From Paraburkholderia sp. HP33-1 (GTDB taxonomy: Bacteria > Pseudomonadota > Gammaproteobacteria > Burkholderiales > Burkholderiaceae), in NCBI RefSeq assembly GCF_021390595.1, contig NZ_JAJEJR010000002.1:558001-622000 (forward strand): DNA of 64,000 bases, written 5' to 3'. Positions 25,192 through 34,240 of this stretch are shown here, piece by piece. Below the pieces are notes generated by a model. It was not told where the DNA came from. It was given only the letters and a program-made list of their open reading frames with translations, and searched no databases. The translations under genes and the position numbers were made by a program. The first letter of the stretch is position 1, and every line of letters starts with the position of its first letter.

Positions 25192-27156
25192 TCAGTAGTA
25201 GCCGTGCGGACGCAATGGCTCGACGCCGCCCACGCTCGTCATATAGTCGTTCCACTGCTGCACGAGACCGTCGATGATCGACTGGTTCTGCGTGGACACG
25301 TCCTGCGTTTCGCCACGATCGGCGCTCATGTCGTACAGCTCCCAGTGACCGTCGACGGGGCCGAGCGGCGGTTCCGTCCACAATGCCTTCCAGCGTCCGT
25401 CGGCGCTGCGCAGATAGCCGCGACCGTACGCTTCGTCGCCGAACGACGCGCTATGCACCGGCGCCGTACTCTGATCTTCGAGCAACGGCAGCAGCGATTG
25501 CCCGGTGATCGGATACACGTAGCGGTTGTTGTAGACCACCTTGCCCTTGTTCTGATCGACGCCGGTCAGCGTATTGATCAGCGCGGGGGCCGAGGTGGTC
25601 GGCGGGGCAATCTGCGCGACCGCGAGGAATGTCGCCGTGTTGTCCGTCACGTGGGTGAATTCGCGCAGCGTCGGCTTCTGCGAAGTCTGTCCCGGCAGGT
25701 GCACGATCAATGGCGTCGACACGCCGCCTTCGCCCGAATAACCCTTGGTCAGGCGGAACGGTGTCGCGCTGACTTCGGCCCAACGCAAGCCGTATTGCAG
25801 GCGTTGCGCGTTTTGCAGACCGTTGTCGGTGCCGAGTTGCGAGTAGGTCGGATCCGTCGCGTTCGCGGTGTCGGTGGCGGTCGGGTCCGCGCCGGAATCG
25901 ATCGGCCAGCCTTCGGCGCCGTTGTCCGACTGGACCATGATGAACGTGTTGTCGTATTCGCCGATGTCCTTCAGATGCTGGATCAAGAGACCAATGTTGT
26001 GATCGAGGTTCTCGACCATGCCCGCATAGATTTCCATGTAGCGCGCCTGCGCTTTCTTCTCGGCCGGCGACAAGCTGTCCCACTTCTTGTTCACATAGCC
26101 GGGACCGTAGTCGGTGTAACCCTGGGCGGCGCTGTGCACGGCGCTCACGTATTTCGCGTTCGCGGTACCGTTGTTCGCGGTGGCCGGACTCGCGGCCAGC
26201 GTCTCCGAGGCGCCGCCGTACGGCACGAAGTCCTGTGGAATGATGCCGAGTGCTTTCTGCCGCGCGATACGCGCATCGCGGATCGCGTCATAGCCGGCAT
26301 CGTATTTGCCGACGTAGTTGTGCAGATAAGGTTCGGGCACCTGCAGCGGCCAATGCGGTGACGTATAGGCCGCGTACGCGAAGAACGGCTTGCCGTCGCC
26401 CTTGTTCGAATCGATGTACGAGATGAGGCGCTGCGTGTAGAAGTCGGTCGAATAGAACACCGCCGGGCTGCCGCCCGCGCCGCCCGGTTGTCCCGGCTGG
26501 CCCGGCTGCACGTACTGGCCGTCTTCGGTGTAGTTCTTCGAGCCGGCCAGCTCGTGCGCGAAGTGATTGGTCGCGGCGCCGCCGAGCAGCGCGTAGCTGT
26601 GCTCGAAACCCCATTGGTCCGGCGTCTGCCCGCTGCCCGTCGCGCTGCCGACGATGCCCGAACCGATGTGCCACTTGCCGGCCATGTACGTGTGATAGCC
26701 GCCGTCCTTCAGCAACTGCGCAACCGATAGCGCGCGGTCGTTCAGATAGCCTTCATAACCCGGCAGTCCTTTGCGCTCGTCGGTCGGCACGCCCATCGTG
26801 CCTTCGCCGACCAGATGGTGATCGGTGCCCGAGATCAGCATCGAACGCGTGATCGCGCAGACGGTGCCCGTGTGGTGATTCGTGAGGATGCGGCCGCTCT
26901 GTACGAGCGCATCGAGATTGGGCGTGTTGATTTCGCCCCCGAACGCGTGGATGTCGGAGTAGCCGAGATCGTCGGCCATGATGTAGAGAATGTTCGGCCG
27001 CTTCTGTGCGACGACCGCCGTGGACGCGGCGGTCGCGCTCGGCAGGTTGTCTTCGCCGCACGAGGCAAGCATGACGAAGCTCGCGACGGCGGCGCCGATC
27101 AGGCCAACGCGAAATGAAGGGCGAAAGTCGGGACGGCGAAATCGAAATGTTGTCAT
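25192..27156 (-). CDS. Arylsulfatase lipoprotein with non-canonical CAITR active-site motif
   Basis: This 654-residue protein has a lipoprotein signal with lipobox ending Cys33 (MLASC). The mature part matches type I arylsulfatases of the AtsA kind: RPNILYIMADDLGYSDI (metal Asp pair), TGTDHH-like ISGTDHHLVGEGTM, and YMAGKWHIG. The nucleophile motif reads Cys100-Ala-Ile-Thr-Arg104 where the family has C-x-P/A-x-R, so the Pro is replaced by Ile. Since Cys and Arg are kept and an FGE gene follows directly, it is probably still converted to formylglycine. It hydrolyses sulfate esters, probably at the cell envelope. It is the first gene of a four-gene operon. Confidence 0.93.
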   Translation of the reverse strand: MTTFRFRRPDFRPSFRVGLIGAAVASFVMLASCGEDNLPSATAASTAVVAQKRPNILYIMADDLGYSDIHAFGGEINTPNLDALVQSGRILTNHHTGTVCAITRSMLISGTDHHLVGEGTMGVPTDERKGLPGYEGYLNDRALSVAQLLKDGGYHTYMAGKWHIGSGIVGSATGSGQTPDQWGFEHSYALLGGAATNHFAHELAGSKNYTEDGQYVQPGQPGQPGGAGGSPAVFYSTDFYTQRLISYIDSNKGDGKPFFAYAAYTSPHWPLQVPEPYLHNYVGKYDAGYDAIRDARIARQKALGIIPQDFVPYGGASETLAASPATANNGTANAKYVSAVHSAAQGYTDYGPGYVNKKWDSLSPAEKKAQARYMEIYAGMVENLDHNIGLLIQHLKDIGEYDNTFIMVQSDNGAEGWPIDSGADPTATDTANATDPTYSQLGTDNGLQNAQRLQYGLRWAEVSATPFRLTKGYSGEGGVSTPLIVHLPGQTSQKPTLREFTHVTDNTATFLAVAQIAPPTTSAPALINTLTGVDQNKGKVVYNNRYVYPITGQSLLPLLEDQSTAPVHSASFGDEAYGRGYLRSADGRWKALWTEPPLGPVDGHWELYDMSADRGETQDVSTQNQSIIDGLVQQWNDYMTSVGGVEPLRPHGYY

Positions 27157-27289
27157 TGTTATTGCGGACCGTATGGTTGGGCCGCTGATGTTAGCAATGA
27201 CGTTGTCAAGGCCAAACGAACGATTTCTGCGTTGCTATCGACGTTTGTCGATATAGGTTGCATTGGCGAAAACGCCTTCACGCACCCCG

Positions 27290-27832
27290 TCAATTGCCTG
27301 GGTTCAGCACGGGCTTATCGGGTGCCGCCTGCGTGCGGTATGGCAGTTGCGCGGCATGCGGATCGCTGATCGTGTTGTCGATCACGCGCTCGACGTCCGC
27401 CGTTTTCGCGAGTTCGGTGAGGAAGGTCTTTTTGTCGAAGCCGGGCGCGATGCAGCCCTCGACGTAAATGAAGCGGCGTTGCAGCGTGAGCCACAGCGTG
27501 GACTGCTCGCGCCAGTGCGTCGTGACGTTCAGATTCGCAAGACGCCGTTGCACACTGTCGGCAATTTCCGCGTCGTACAGATACGCGTTCGGCAAACGGC
27601 AACGTCCTTCGATCCAGCAGCTATTGCCGCGCTCGATCCGGTAATGGCTATCGTCGAGCCATTCCTTTTCGGTTTCGAATGGACCAAGCGGCGTTGGGCA
27701 ATTGGCGATTGCTTTGGAGATTTGCATGAACGGATCGTGGCCGCGATTGACGCGCGCTGGTTCGCCATAAGCGTGACCCGTGGCCGCGCAAAGCAGCAGA
27801 CTGGCGAGGCTCAGTTCGAACACGCGTTTCAT
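27290..27832 (-). CDS. Periplasmic BON-domain protein
   Basis: This 180-residue precursor has signal peptide MKRVFELSLASLLLCAATGHAYG. Residues about 90-165 look like a BON domain (AEIADSVQRRLANLNVTTHW, RRFIYVEGCIAPGF, VERVIDNT). BON domains bind lipids or envelope structures in stress proteins such as OsmY. Four Cys in the mature part could form disulfides. It lies between the mctR-like gene and the sulfatase operon, all on the same strand, but spacing (51 and 133 bp) leaves operon membership open. Confidence 0.8.
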   Translation of the reverse strand: MKRVFELSLASLLLCAATGHAYGEPARVNRGHDPFMQISKAIANCPTPLGPFETEKEWLDDSHYRIERGNSCWIEGRCRLPNAYLYDAEIADSVQRRLANLNVTTHWREQSTLWLTLQRRFIYVEGCIAPGFDKKTFLTELAKTADVERVIDNTISDPHAAQLPYRTQAAPDKPVLNPGN

Positions 27833-27882
27833 GCTGTCGTCGCTCCAGGCGTGGACCGCCTATTATCGCGCGGCCCCAACCC

Positions 27883-28536
27883 TCAGCGCTTGTTGCGCCG
27901 ATTCTCGACCGCGAACTTGATCAACTCGGCCTGGCCTTCAATATCGAGCTTGCGCTTCAGATTCAGCCGATGCGTCTCCACGGTCCGCACCGACAGATCG
28001 GTGCGCTGCGCGATCTGCTTGCTCGACAGTCCTTCGGCGAGTGCATCGAGAATATCGCGCTCGCGCGGCGTCAACCGTTCGACCGGCGATTGCGTCGCCG
28101 ACGCCTGGATCAGCCGCGCGCTGATCTCCGCGCTGAAGAACGTCTTGCCGTCGAGCACCGCGCCGATCGCCTGAATGATTTCGAGCGCCGGCGAATCCTT
28201 CAGCACGTAGCCGCTCGCGCCGGCGCGCACCGCCTGCTTGACGTATTCGAGGTTGTCGTGCATTGAGAGCATCAGCACGCGAATCGCCGGAAAGCGCTCG
28301 TGAAAAAGGCCGGCCAGCGCAATGCCGTTCATGCCGCTTTTCATGCCGACATCCATCAGCGCGAGATGCGGCGACTGTCGTTCGGCCAGTGCGAGCGCTT
28401 CCTGCGCGTCGCCCGCTTCGCCGACCACTTCGAAATGGCGCACGGCTTCGAGGCGTGCGCGCAGACCGTCGCGCACGAGCGGATGATCGTCGACGAGCAG
28501 CAGACGCGCGATGGAAGAAGAGGACGTGTCGTTCAT
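27883..28536 (-). CDS. mctR: NarL/FixJ-type response regulator (MctR-like)
   Basis: This 217-residue protein has a receiver domain with Asp16/Asp17, phosphoacceptor Asp62 in LALMDVGM, and Lys in GYVLKDS. A LuxR-type HTH follows (LTPRERDILDALAEGLSSKQIAQRTDLSVRTVETH). The ATG at 28536 overlaps the kinase stop (ATGA). A much longer open frame upstream is a shadow of the kinase gene. The pair faces a DUF3311 protein and a monocarboxylate symporter, the arrangement of the Rhizobium MctSR-MctP system. It probably activates the transporter in response to small monocarboxylates. Confidence 0.9.
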   Translation of the reverse strand: MNDTSSSSIARLLLVDDHPLVRDGLRARLEAVRHFEVVGEAGDAQEALALAERQSPHLALMDVGMKSGMNGIALAGLFHERFPAIRVLMLSMHDNLEYVKQAVRAGASGYVLKDSPALEIIQAIGAVLDGKTFFSAEISARLIQASATQSPVERLTPRERDILDALAEGLSSKQIAQRTDLSVRTVETHRLNLKRKLDIEGQAELIKFAVENRRNKR

Positions 28537-29948
28537 GAAGTGATTTCCTGCAAGGGGGGCACCGCTGCGTGCGTCGTTGGCAGCGGCACGCACGCAGTTA
28601 CGACGGTGTGACCAGGCTCCGAGCTCAACGACAGCGTGCCGCCGAGTGCTTCCAGCCGTTCGCGCATGTTGCGCAGCCCGACACCTTCGCGTCCGCCGAC
28701 GAATGCGTCGGTCGCGTCGAAGCCGCGGCCGTTGTCGGAGATCGTCAGCGTGACCGCATCGCGCGAGATTTCGAGCGCCAGCGCCGCGCTCGACGCCTGC
28801 GCATGCCGCACGATGTTCGTCAGCGCTTCCTGGGCGATGCGAAACAGCACGGTGTTGACCCCATCGGGCAACGTGGCCGCATGGGTGTGCGCGATCTGCG
28901 TGAAGCCGATCGCGATGCCGGACTCGTCGCCGAATTCGCGCGTCAGCTGTTCGAGGGCCGCTGCGACGCCGAGATCGTCGAGCATCGACGGTCGCAGCGC
29001 GTGAGAGATGCGCCGGACTTCGCGCAGCGTCTCGCCGAGCCGCGCGAGTCCGGTGGACAATGCGGCTTCGGCGGCGGGCTCGCGCGCGTCGCCGCGTTCG
29101 AGCCGCGCGAGTGCCGATTCGAGCAGCAGCTTCACGGACACCATCATCTGGCTGATGCCGTCGTGCAATTCGCGCGACAGGCGCGCGCGTTCGTTTTCCT
29201 GCGATTCGACGACCTGCTGCGCGAGCCGCTTCAGCTTCGCGTCGGCGCTGCGATATTCGGTCACGTTCAGCACGAGCGCGCACAGCGCGATCACCGCGAG
29301 GCCGGCCACCGCGATCGCGTCGATCCACTTCATTGTCCGATCGATATTGGCCGCGGCCTCGGCGTCGATATGCGCGAGCGTCGTGTCCACGTCGTCGAGA
29401 TAGATGCCGGTGCCAAGCATCCAGCCCCAGCGCTCGAGCGGCACCACGTAGCCGAGTTTCGACTCGACCTTGCCGGTCGACGGCCGATGCCACAGATAGC
29501 GCACGTAGCCGCCGCCGCGCGCGGCTGCGGCGAGCAGTTGCTGGATCGTCGGCGTGCCCTGGCTATCGCGCAACGACCACAGATCGCGGCCCACCAGATC
29601 CGGCTCGCGCGGATGCATCAGCGAGCGGCCGTGCATGTCGTAGACGAAGAAGTACCCGTCCTTGCCGAAATTCATTTTTTCGAGCATCTCGAGCGCGCGC
29701 GTGCGCAGCAGCGCGTCGTCGCGCGCGTTGTCGCGGCCGGCTTCGTAGAGCGGCGCGATCGCGGTGGTTGCGAGTTCGACGTAGTGCTTGAGCTCGATCT
29801 CCTTGCTCGCCATGTACGCGGCCTGGGTAGTCGCGTGCTGCCGCTCGGCGAGCGCCGTGGCTTCGTGGCGCACGCCCGTCTCGATGCTGACGATCGACAC
29901 CAGAAAGGGCACGATCGCGAGCAACACTATCTTTGCTTTGAGTTTCAT
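28533..29948 (-). CDS. mctS: Cache-domain sensor histidine kinase (MctS-like)
   Basis: This 471-residue protein has a membrane segment (8-24), then a periplasmic single-Cache domain (GKDGYFFVYDMHGRSLMHP, WGWMLGTGIYLDD). A second membrane segment lies at about 210-230. The dimerisation/phosphoacceptor motif RLSRELHDGIS follows with His262, and then the HATPase region (EALTNIVRHAQ, DNGRGFD, GVGLRNMRERLEALGG). This is the HisKA_3 class that pairs with NarL-type regulators, and the regulator gene overlaps it by four bases. The likely ligand is a C2-C3 monocarboxylate, judged from the divergent MctP-type transporter. Confidence 0.93.
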   Translation of the reverse strand: MKLKAKIVLLAIVPFLVSIVSIETGVRHEATALAERQHATTQAAYMASKEIELKHYVELATTAIAPLYEAGRDNARDDALLRTRALEMLEKMNFGKDGYFFVYDMHGRSLMHPREPDLVGRDLWSLRDSQGTPTIQQLLAAAARGGGYVRYLWHRPSTGKVESKLGYVVPLERWGWMLGTGIYLDDVDTTLAHIDAEAAANIDRTMKWIDAIAVAGLAVIALCALVLNVTEYRSADAKLKRLAQQVVESQENERARLSRELHDGISQMMVSVKLLLESALARLERGDAREPAAEAALSTGLARLGETLREVRRISHALRPSMLDDLGVAAALEQLTREFGDESGIAIGFTQIAHTHAATLPDGVNTVLFRIAQEALTNIVRHAQASSAALALEISRDAVTLTISDNGRGFDATDAFVGGREGVGLRNMRERLEALGGTLSLSSEPGHTVVTACVPLPTTHAAVPPLQEITS

Positions 29949-29969
29949 CGTCGAAAACCGGCTTACAGG

Positions 29970-30000
29970 CTACGTATTATTACGTAGTCGGCTTACGTAG
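29970..30000. promoter_or_regulatory. Cluster of three TACGTA half-sites between mctS and the DUF3311-mctP genes
   Basis: TACGTA occurs at 29971-29976, 29981-29986 and 29994-29999. The first two form an inverted repeat CTACGTA-TTAT-TACGTAG. They lie 22-52 bp upstream of mctS and about 190 bp upstream of the DUF3311 gene. Closely spaced palindromic boxes like this are typical for NarL-type regulators, so the neighbouring MctR-like protein is the best candidate to bind here. Confidence 0.6.
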
Positions 30001-30185
30001 TTGCGCGCTTGTAAGGAAGCGCGTGAAGGCGAATACTACATCCCCGTCGTATACCGCACTGCGCGAGGCCTGGCGGGCGAGTGTGCGGCGTTCCCCGTTT
30101 TTCCATCTGCCCTCAGGCAACTGGGCATCCGCGCGTCGGGCCACGAGCCTTCGCGCGTGCTGTCGATAATACTCAGGAGACGTTC

Positions 30186-30383
30186 GTGGAGACCTCCCCC
30201 CCGGCCGGCCGTTCATGGCTCTGGCTCATTCTGCTCATCCCTTATATCGCGCTGCTGTGGCTACCGTTCTATAACGACATGCATCCGCCGCTCGCGGGCT
30301 TTCCGTTCTTCTACTGGTATCAGTTTCTGTGGGTGCCGTTGACCTCGCTGCTGATTTACATCGTGTATCGAGGTCTCAAATGA
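30186..30383 (+). CDS. DUF3311 small membrane protein (companion of MctP)
   Basis: This 65-residue protein has two membrane segments (WLWLILLIPYIALLWLPFY and a second around FFYWYQFLWVPLTSLLIYIVY). DUF3311 proteins are typically encoded directly before sodium:solute symporters and may be an accessory subunit. The start is GTG at 30186, preceded by CAGGAGA. The longer frame from 30081 lacks a ribosome site. The stop overlaps the transporter start (ATGA). Confidence 0.9.
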   Translation: METSPPAGRSWLWLILLIPYIALLWLPFYNDMHPPLAGFPFFYWYQFLWVPLTSLLIYIVYRGLK

Positions 30384-31861
30384 GCGATCTGAATCCTGTG
30401 AACCCGGTTGCGATGACGGTTTTCATCGCATTTTTCGTGCTCGTCACGGTGATCGGCTTTTTCGCCGCGCGCTGGAAACGCGGCGATTTGACGCAATTGC
30501 ACGAGTGGGGCCTGGGCGGCCGGCAGTTCGGTACGGTCATTTCGTGGTTCCTCGTCGGCGGCGATTTCTACACCGCCTATACGGTGATCGCGGTGCCTGC
30601 GCTCGTCTATTCGGTGGGCGCGTATGGCTTCTTCGCGCTGCCGTACACGATCATCGTCTATCCGTTCGTGTTCGCGGTGATGCCGAAGCTGTGGAAGGTC
30701 GCGCACGCGCGCAACCACATCACGGCGGCAGACTACGTGCACGGCGAATACGGCGGCAAGTGGTTCCCGGCGGCCGTCGCGCTGACGGGTATCGTCGCGA
30801 CGATGCCGTATATCGCGCTGCAACTGGTCGGTATGCAGGTCGTGATCAAGGGGCTCGGCGTGAGTGGCGAAACGCCGCTGATCGTCGCGTTCGTGATCCT
30901 CGCGCTGTACACGTATGCGAGCGGCCTGCGCGCCCCGGCGATGATCGCGTTCGTCAAGGACATCATGATCTATATCGTCGTGATCGCGGCGGTATGGCTG
31001 ATCCCGGTGAAGCTCGGCGGCTATGGGCACGTGTTCGAACTGGCCGATGCGCACTTCCAGGCGAAGGGCGGCGCGACCGGCATCCTCCTGAAGCCGGCTC
31101 AGTACACCGCGTTCGCATCGCTCGCGCTCGGCTCGGCGCTCGCCGCGTTCATGTATCCGCATACGATGACGGCGGTGCTGTCGTCGGCGTCGGCGAAGAC
31201 GGTGCGCAAGAACGCGATCTTCCTGCCGGCCTATACGGTGCTGCTCGGCCTGATCGCGCTGCTCGGCTATATGGCGATCGCCGCGGGCATCAACGTGAAG
31301 TCGGCCAGCGATGTGGTGCCGGCCCTGTTCAACACGCTGTTCCCGTCGTGGTTCGTCGGCTTCGCTGCCGCCGCGATTGCGATCAGCGCGCTGGTGCCGG
31401 CCGCGATCATGTCAATCGGCGCGGCGAATCTGTTCACGCGTAATCTGTGGCGTCCGCTGGTGTCGCCGAATATCACGCCTCAAGCGGAAGCGGCCAATGC
31501 GAAGGTCGTCTCGCTGGTCGTCAAGTTCGGCGCGCTGCTGTTCATCGTGTTCCTGCCGACGCAGTACGCGATCGATCTGCAACTGCTCGGCGGCGTATGG
31601 ATTCTGCAGATTTTCCCGGCTGTCGTGTTCTCGCTGTACACGCGTCGTCTGAACACGCAGGGTCTGTTCCTCGGCTGGCTCGTCGGTATCGTGCTCGGCA
31701 CGGGCCTCGCGATTTCGCAAGGGCTCAAGCCGATCTATGGGCTGCATTTCGGCCACGAGAACTATCCGCTGTATATCGGCCTGATCGCGTTGGCCGCGAA
31801 TATCGTCGTGAGCTTCGCGGTGTCGGCGGTGTCGGCGCGACGGGTTGCCGTTACGGCTTGA
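30380..31861 (+). CDS. mctP: Sodium:solute symporter, monocarboxylate uptake (MctP-like)
   Basis: This 493-residue SSS-family transporter has about 13 membrane segments. Landmarks are FAARWKRGDLTQLHEWGLGGRQFG near the N-terminus, GGDFYTAYT, ITAADYVHGEYGG and NLFTRN. MctP of Rhizobium carries lactate, pyruvate, acetate and similar acids, and gene context (DUF3311 upstream, divergent Cache kinase and NarL regulator) fits that. The ATG at 30380 overlaps the DUF3311 stop. The longer frame from 30329 overlaps DUF3311 in another frame and was rejected. A strong terminator follows. Confidence 0.93.
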   Translation: MSDLNPVNPVAMTVFIAFFVLVTVIGFFAARWKRGDLTQLHEWGLGGRQFGTVISWFLVGGDFYTAYTVIAVPALVYSVGAYGFFALPYTIIVYPFVFAVMPKLWKVAHARNHITAADYVHGEYGGKWFPAAVALTGIVATMPYIALQLVGMQVVIKGLGVSGETPLIVAFVILALYTYASGLRAPAMIAFVKDIMIYIVVIAAVWLIPVKLGGYGHVFELADAHFQAKGGATGILLKPAQYTAFASLALGSALAAFMYPHTMTAVLSSASAKTVRKNAIFLPAYTVLLGLIALLGYMAIAAGINVKSASDVVPALFNTLFPSWFVGFAAAAIAISALVPAAIMSIGAANLFTRNLWRPLVSPNITPQAEAANAKVVSLVVKFGALLFIVFLPTQYAIDLQLLGGVWILQIFPAVVFSLYTRRLNTQGLFLGWLVGIVLGTGLAISQGLKPIYGLHFGHENYPLYIGLIALAANIVVSFAVSAVSARRVAVTA

Positions 31862-31886
31862 TCGACGGTTGTCCGGTTCGATGAAG

Positions 31887-31922
31887 AACGCCGCGGGCCG
31901 TTGGCCCGCGGCGTTTTTTTTA
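31887..31922 (+). terminator. Intrinsic terminator after mctP
   Basis: A 13-bp perfect GC-rich stem (AACGCCGCGGGCC at 31887-31899 with GGCCCGCGGCGTT at 31903-31915) has a 3-nt loop and an eight-base T-run. Confidence 0.92.
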
Positions 31923-31966
31923 TTTTCTTCGGAATCTTCGGTCCAGCGACGTAGCCGACTGTTCCG

Positions 31967-33199
31967 CTAGAACCGCTCGACCCGAAACGGCCGCGGATCG
32001 ACCAGCGTCTCCTCGCCCGTCATCATCTCGGCGATCAGCCGCCCCGTGACCGGTCCGAGCGTCAGGCCATGATGCGCATGGCCGAACGCGAACCACAGTC
32101 CCTGATGTTTTTTCGCGGGTCCAATGATCGGCATCATGTCCGGCGTGCACGGGCGGCGTCCCATCCACGGTTCGGCGTCCAGCCGCTCGCCGAGCGGAAA
32201 CAGGGTGCGCGCGATCGGCTCGACCGCATCGAGCTGTACCGGCGTCTTGGCCGCCTCAGGCAGCGCGATTTCGGCGCCCGTGGTGAGACGGATGCCGCGC
32301 GCCATCGGCGCAAGCACATAGCCGTGTTCGACGTCGAGAATCGGATGATTGAGCCGTGCGGCCCGGCGCGGCGCGTAGTGCATGTGATAGCCGCGCTTGA
32401 CCGCGAGCGGCAGCCGATACCCGAGCCGCGTGCTTGCGCGATCCGACCACGGTCCGAGCGCGATCACCGCCGACCCGGCCGTGATCGCCCCTTCCCGCGT
32501 ATCGACCTGCCAGCCTTCGCGCAGCGTATCGGCATCGCCGAAGAAGAACCGTCCGCCGAGCGCTTCGAAGTACCGCGCGTAGGCGGTGACGAGCGCATTC
32601 GGATCGCTGACCGAATCGGATTGCGGATAGCGCAGTCCGCCTTGCAGGCGCTTGTCGAGATCGGGTTCGAGCTGTTGCAGGCGCGGCGCGTCGAGCGTCT
32701 CGAACTCGACGCCGTACTCGCGATGCCATCGCTCCGCGAGCCTGGTTTCGGTGTCGCGCGCAGCGGCACGGCGAAACACCTTGATCCAGCCGATTGGCCG
32801 CAGCAGGGCGCTCGCGCCGGCCTCCGCGGCAAGCGCGCGATGTTCGCTAACACAATGCTCGATCAGCGTCGCGTACGACCTTGCGATTTCCGCGTGTTTC
32901 GCCGGATGCGAATTGCGCCAATAGCGCCACAGAAACGGCGCAACCTCAAGTATCGCGTCGGCGTGATAGCGCACGTCGGGCGACTGGTTGCGCGCGTAGC
33001 GCAGCAGGGTGCCTAGCCCGCGCGGAAACGCGTACGGATAGACGCCTTCGCGCTGGATCAGCCCGGCGTTGCCGAACGACGTCTCGTTGCCCGGCTGCTT
33101 GCGATCGATCAGCGCGACCGCGCGTCCGCGCTTCTGCAGATGCACTGCGACGCTCACACCGACAATGCCGGCGCCGAGCACCACGGTATCGAATTTCAT
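31967..33199 (-). CDS. FAD-dependent D-amino-acid dehydrogenase-like oxidoreductase (DAO/DadA family)
   Basis: This 410-residue flavoprotein starts with the Rossmann motif VVLGAGIVGVSVAVHLQKRG and has SFGNAGLIQREGVYPYAFP, ALGPWSD, and C-terminal GLWFAFGHAHHGLTLGPVTGRLIAE, all typical of DadA-like enzymes. These oxidise D-amino acids or related secondary amines and pass electrons to quinones. It is a single-gene unit convergent with mctP, so substrate cannot be inferred from neighbours. Confidence 0.9.
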   Translation of the reverse strand: MKFDTVVLGAGIVGVSVAVHLQKRGRAVALIDRKQPGNETSFGNAGLIQREGVYPYAFPRGLGTLLRYARNQSPDVRYHADAILEVAPFLWRYWRNSHPAKHAEIARSYATLIEHCVSEHRALAAEAGASALLRPIGWIKVFRRAAARDTETRLAERWHREYGVEFETLDAPRLQQLEPDLDKRLQGGLRYPQSDSVSDPNALVTAYARYFEALGGRFFFGDADTLREGWQVDTREGAITAGSAVIALGPWSDRASTRLGYRLPLAVKRGYHMHYAPRRAARLNHPILDVEHGYVLAPMARGIRLTTGAEIALPEAAKTPVQLDAVEPIARTLFPLGERLDAEPWMGRRPCTPDMMPIIGPAKKHQGLWFAFGHAHHGLTLGPVTGRLIAEMMTGEETLVDPRPFRVERF

Positions 33200-33453
33200 G
33201 CTCCCTGTCCGCCTTGCGTGTGTTCTGTGTCTCGTCGGCGCTCCGCCGTATGCCAGCGGGAGGCGAAGCGCGTGCTTTCATCTTATACAGGGATCGGCCC
33301 GCTTCGCCATTGGCAAAAAAACCGCGATCGGGAAAACGCGCGAATGTCCTGCTCGCTCGGACGAAATGCTGTCTTTAAACCCGCGTTCGAGCGGGCGACT
33401 TCGGACTCGCTGGCCTCAGCGTGTAAACTGCTGACTTTTTTGCTTCCGGTGGT

Positions 33454-34230
33454 ATGTTGCAAGCCCCTCAGCGCAACGCCCTCAGCGGGCCCGCGCTCGT
33501 TCGCTTACTGGCCCGTCTCGCCGAGGCCGACGTCGCCGAATCACGGCAATCGCTGGCGGATCGCCTGAGCCAGTGGCTCGGCTGGACCGACGCGATCGCG
33601 TTGTCGTCGGCGCTGAACGGCAAGCCGCCGGCCGTCGCCGTTGGCGCGCGCGCGTTCGGCCGCGCGGAAGAGGACGAGTGCACGCGCGTGCGCCGCTCGC
33701 TGGTGAGCGCGATCGGCAGCGATAGCGTGCTCGCGGGCTCGCGGCGGCGTGGATCGGCGTCGTCGTCCGCCCAGATGTCCGCGCCGCGCGTGGCCGTCGA
33801 CACGCAAGCCGACTATGCGGTGTTCCGGCAGCGCTATCTCGCGCTTCAGCAGTCGATGGAAACGTCGATCGGCACGTTGCGCGGCCGGCTGCGCGCGCTG
33901 CTGGCGACGCAAGCGCCGGCACTCGCGCGGCTCGCGGTCGTCGATGCCGTGATGGAGCGTGCGCTCGGCGAGCGCGAGCGGACTTTGCTCGGCGCGGTGC
34001 CGGGGCTGCTCGGCGGACACTTCGAGCGCTTGAGAGCCGACGCTGAAGCCGCGGCCACAACCTCAACCGCAGCCGTTCAACCCACGCCAGCCTCGGTCCA
34101 CGCCAACGCCGCCGCGTCCGACGCGTGGCTCGACGCGTTTCGCAAGGACATGCAGAGCGTTTTGCTGGCCGAGCTGGATGTTCGTTTTCAACCGATCGAA
34201 GGGCTGCTCGCGGCTCTTCGCACCTGCTAA
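33454..34230 (+). CDS. DUF3348 protein, first gene of the stator-like cluster
   Basis: This 258-residue soluble protein starts MLQAPQRNALSGPALVRLLARL, with LADRLSQWLGWTDAIALSSAL, DYAVFRQRYLALQQSMETSIGTLRGRLR and a C-terminal AWLDAFRKDMQSVLLAELDVRFQPIEGLLAAL. It matches my recollection of DUF3348, a Burkholderiales family always near DUF802 and OmpA-like genes. It has no signal peptide. It ends 10 bp before the DUF802 gene. The role is unknown. By position it could be a cytosolic partner of the membrane complex encoded downstream. Confidence 0.85.
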   Translation: MLQAPQRNALSGPALVRLLARLAEADVAESRQSLADRLSQWLGWTDAIALSSALNGKPPAVAVGARAFGRAEEDECTRVRRSLVSAIGSDSVLAGSRRRGSASSSAQMSAPRVAVDTQADYAVFRQRYLALQQSMETSIGTLRGRLRALLATQAPALARLAVVDAVMERALGERERTLLGAVPGLLGGHFERLRADAEAAATTSTAAVQPTPASVHANAAASDAWLDAFRKDMQSVLLAELDVRFQPIEGLLAALRTC

Positions 34231-34240
34231 CCGGGACCCC

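Noticed and set aside
28537..29493. Upstream extension of the mctR-like gene into a 536-codon frame
   Set aside because: The added Arg-rich sequence is a shadow of the kinase gene; the conserved receiver begins at the ATG overlapping the kinase stop.
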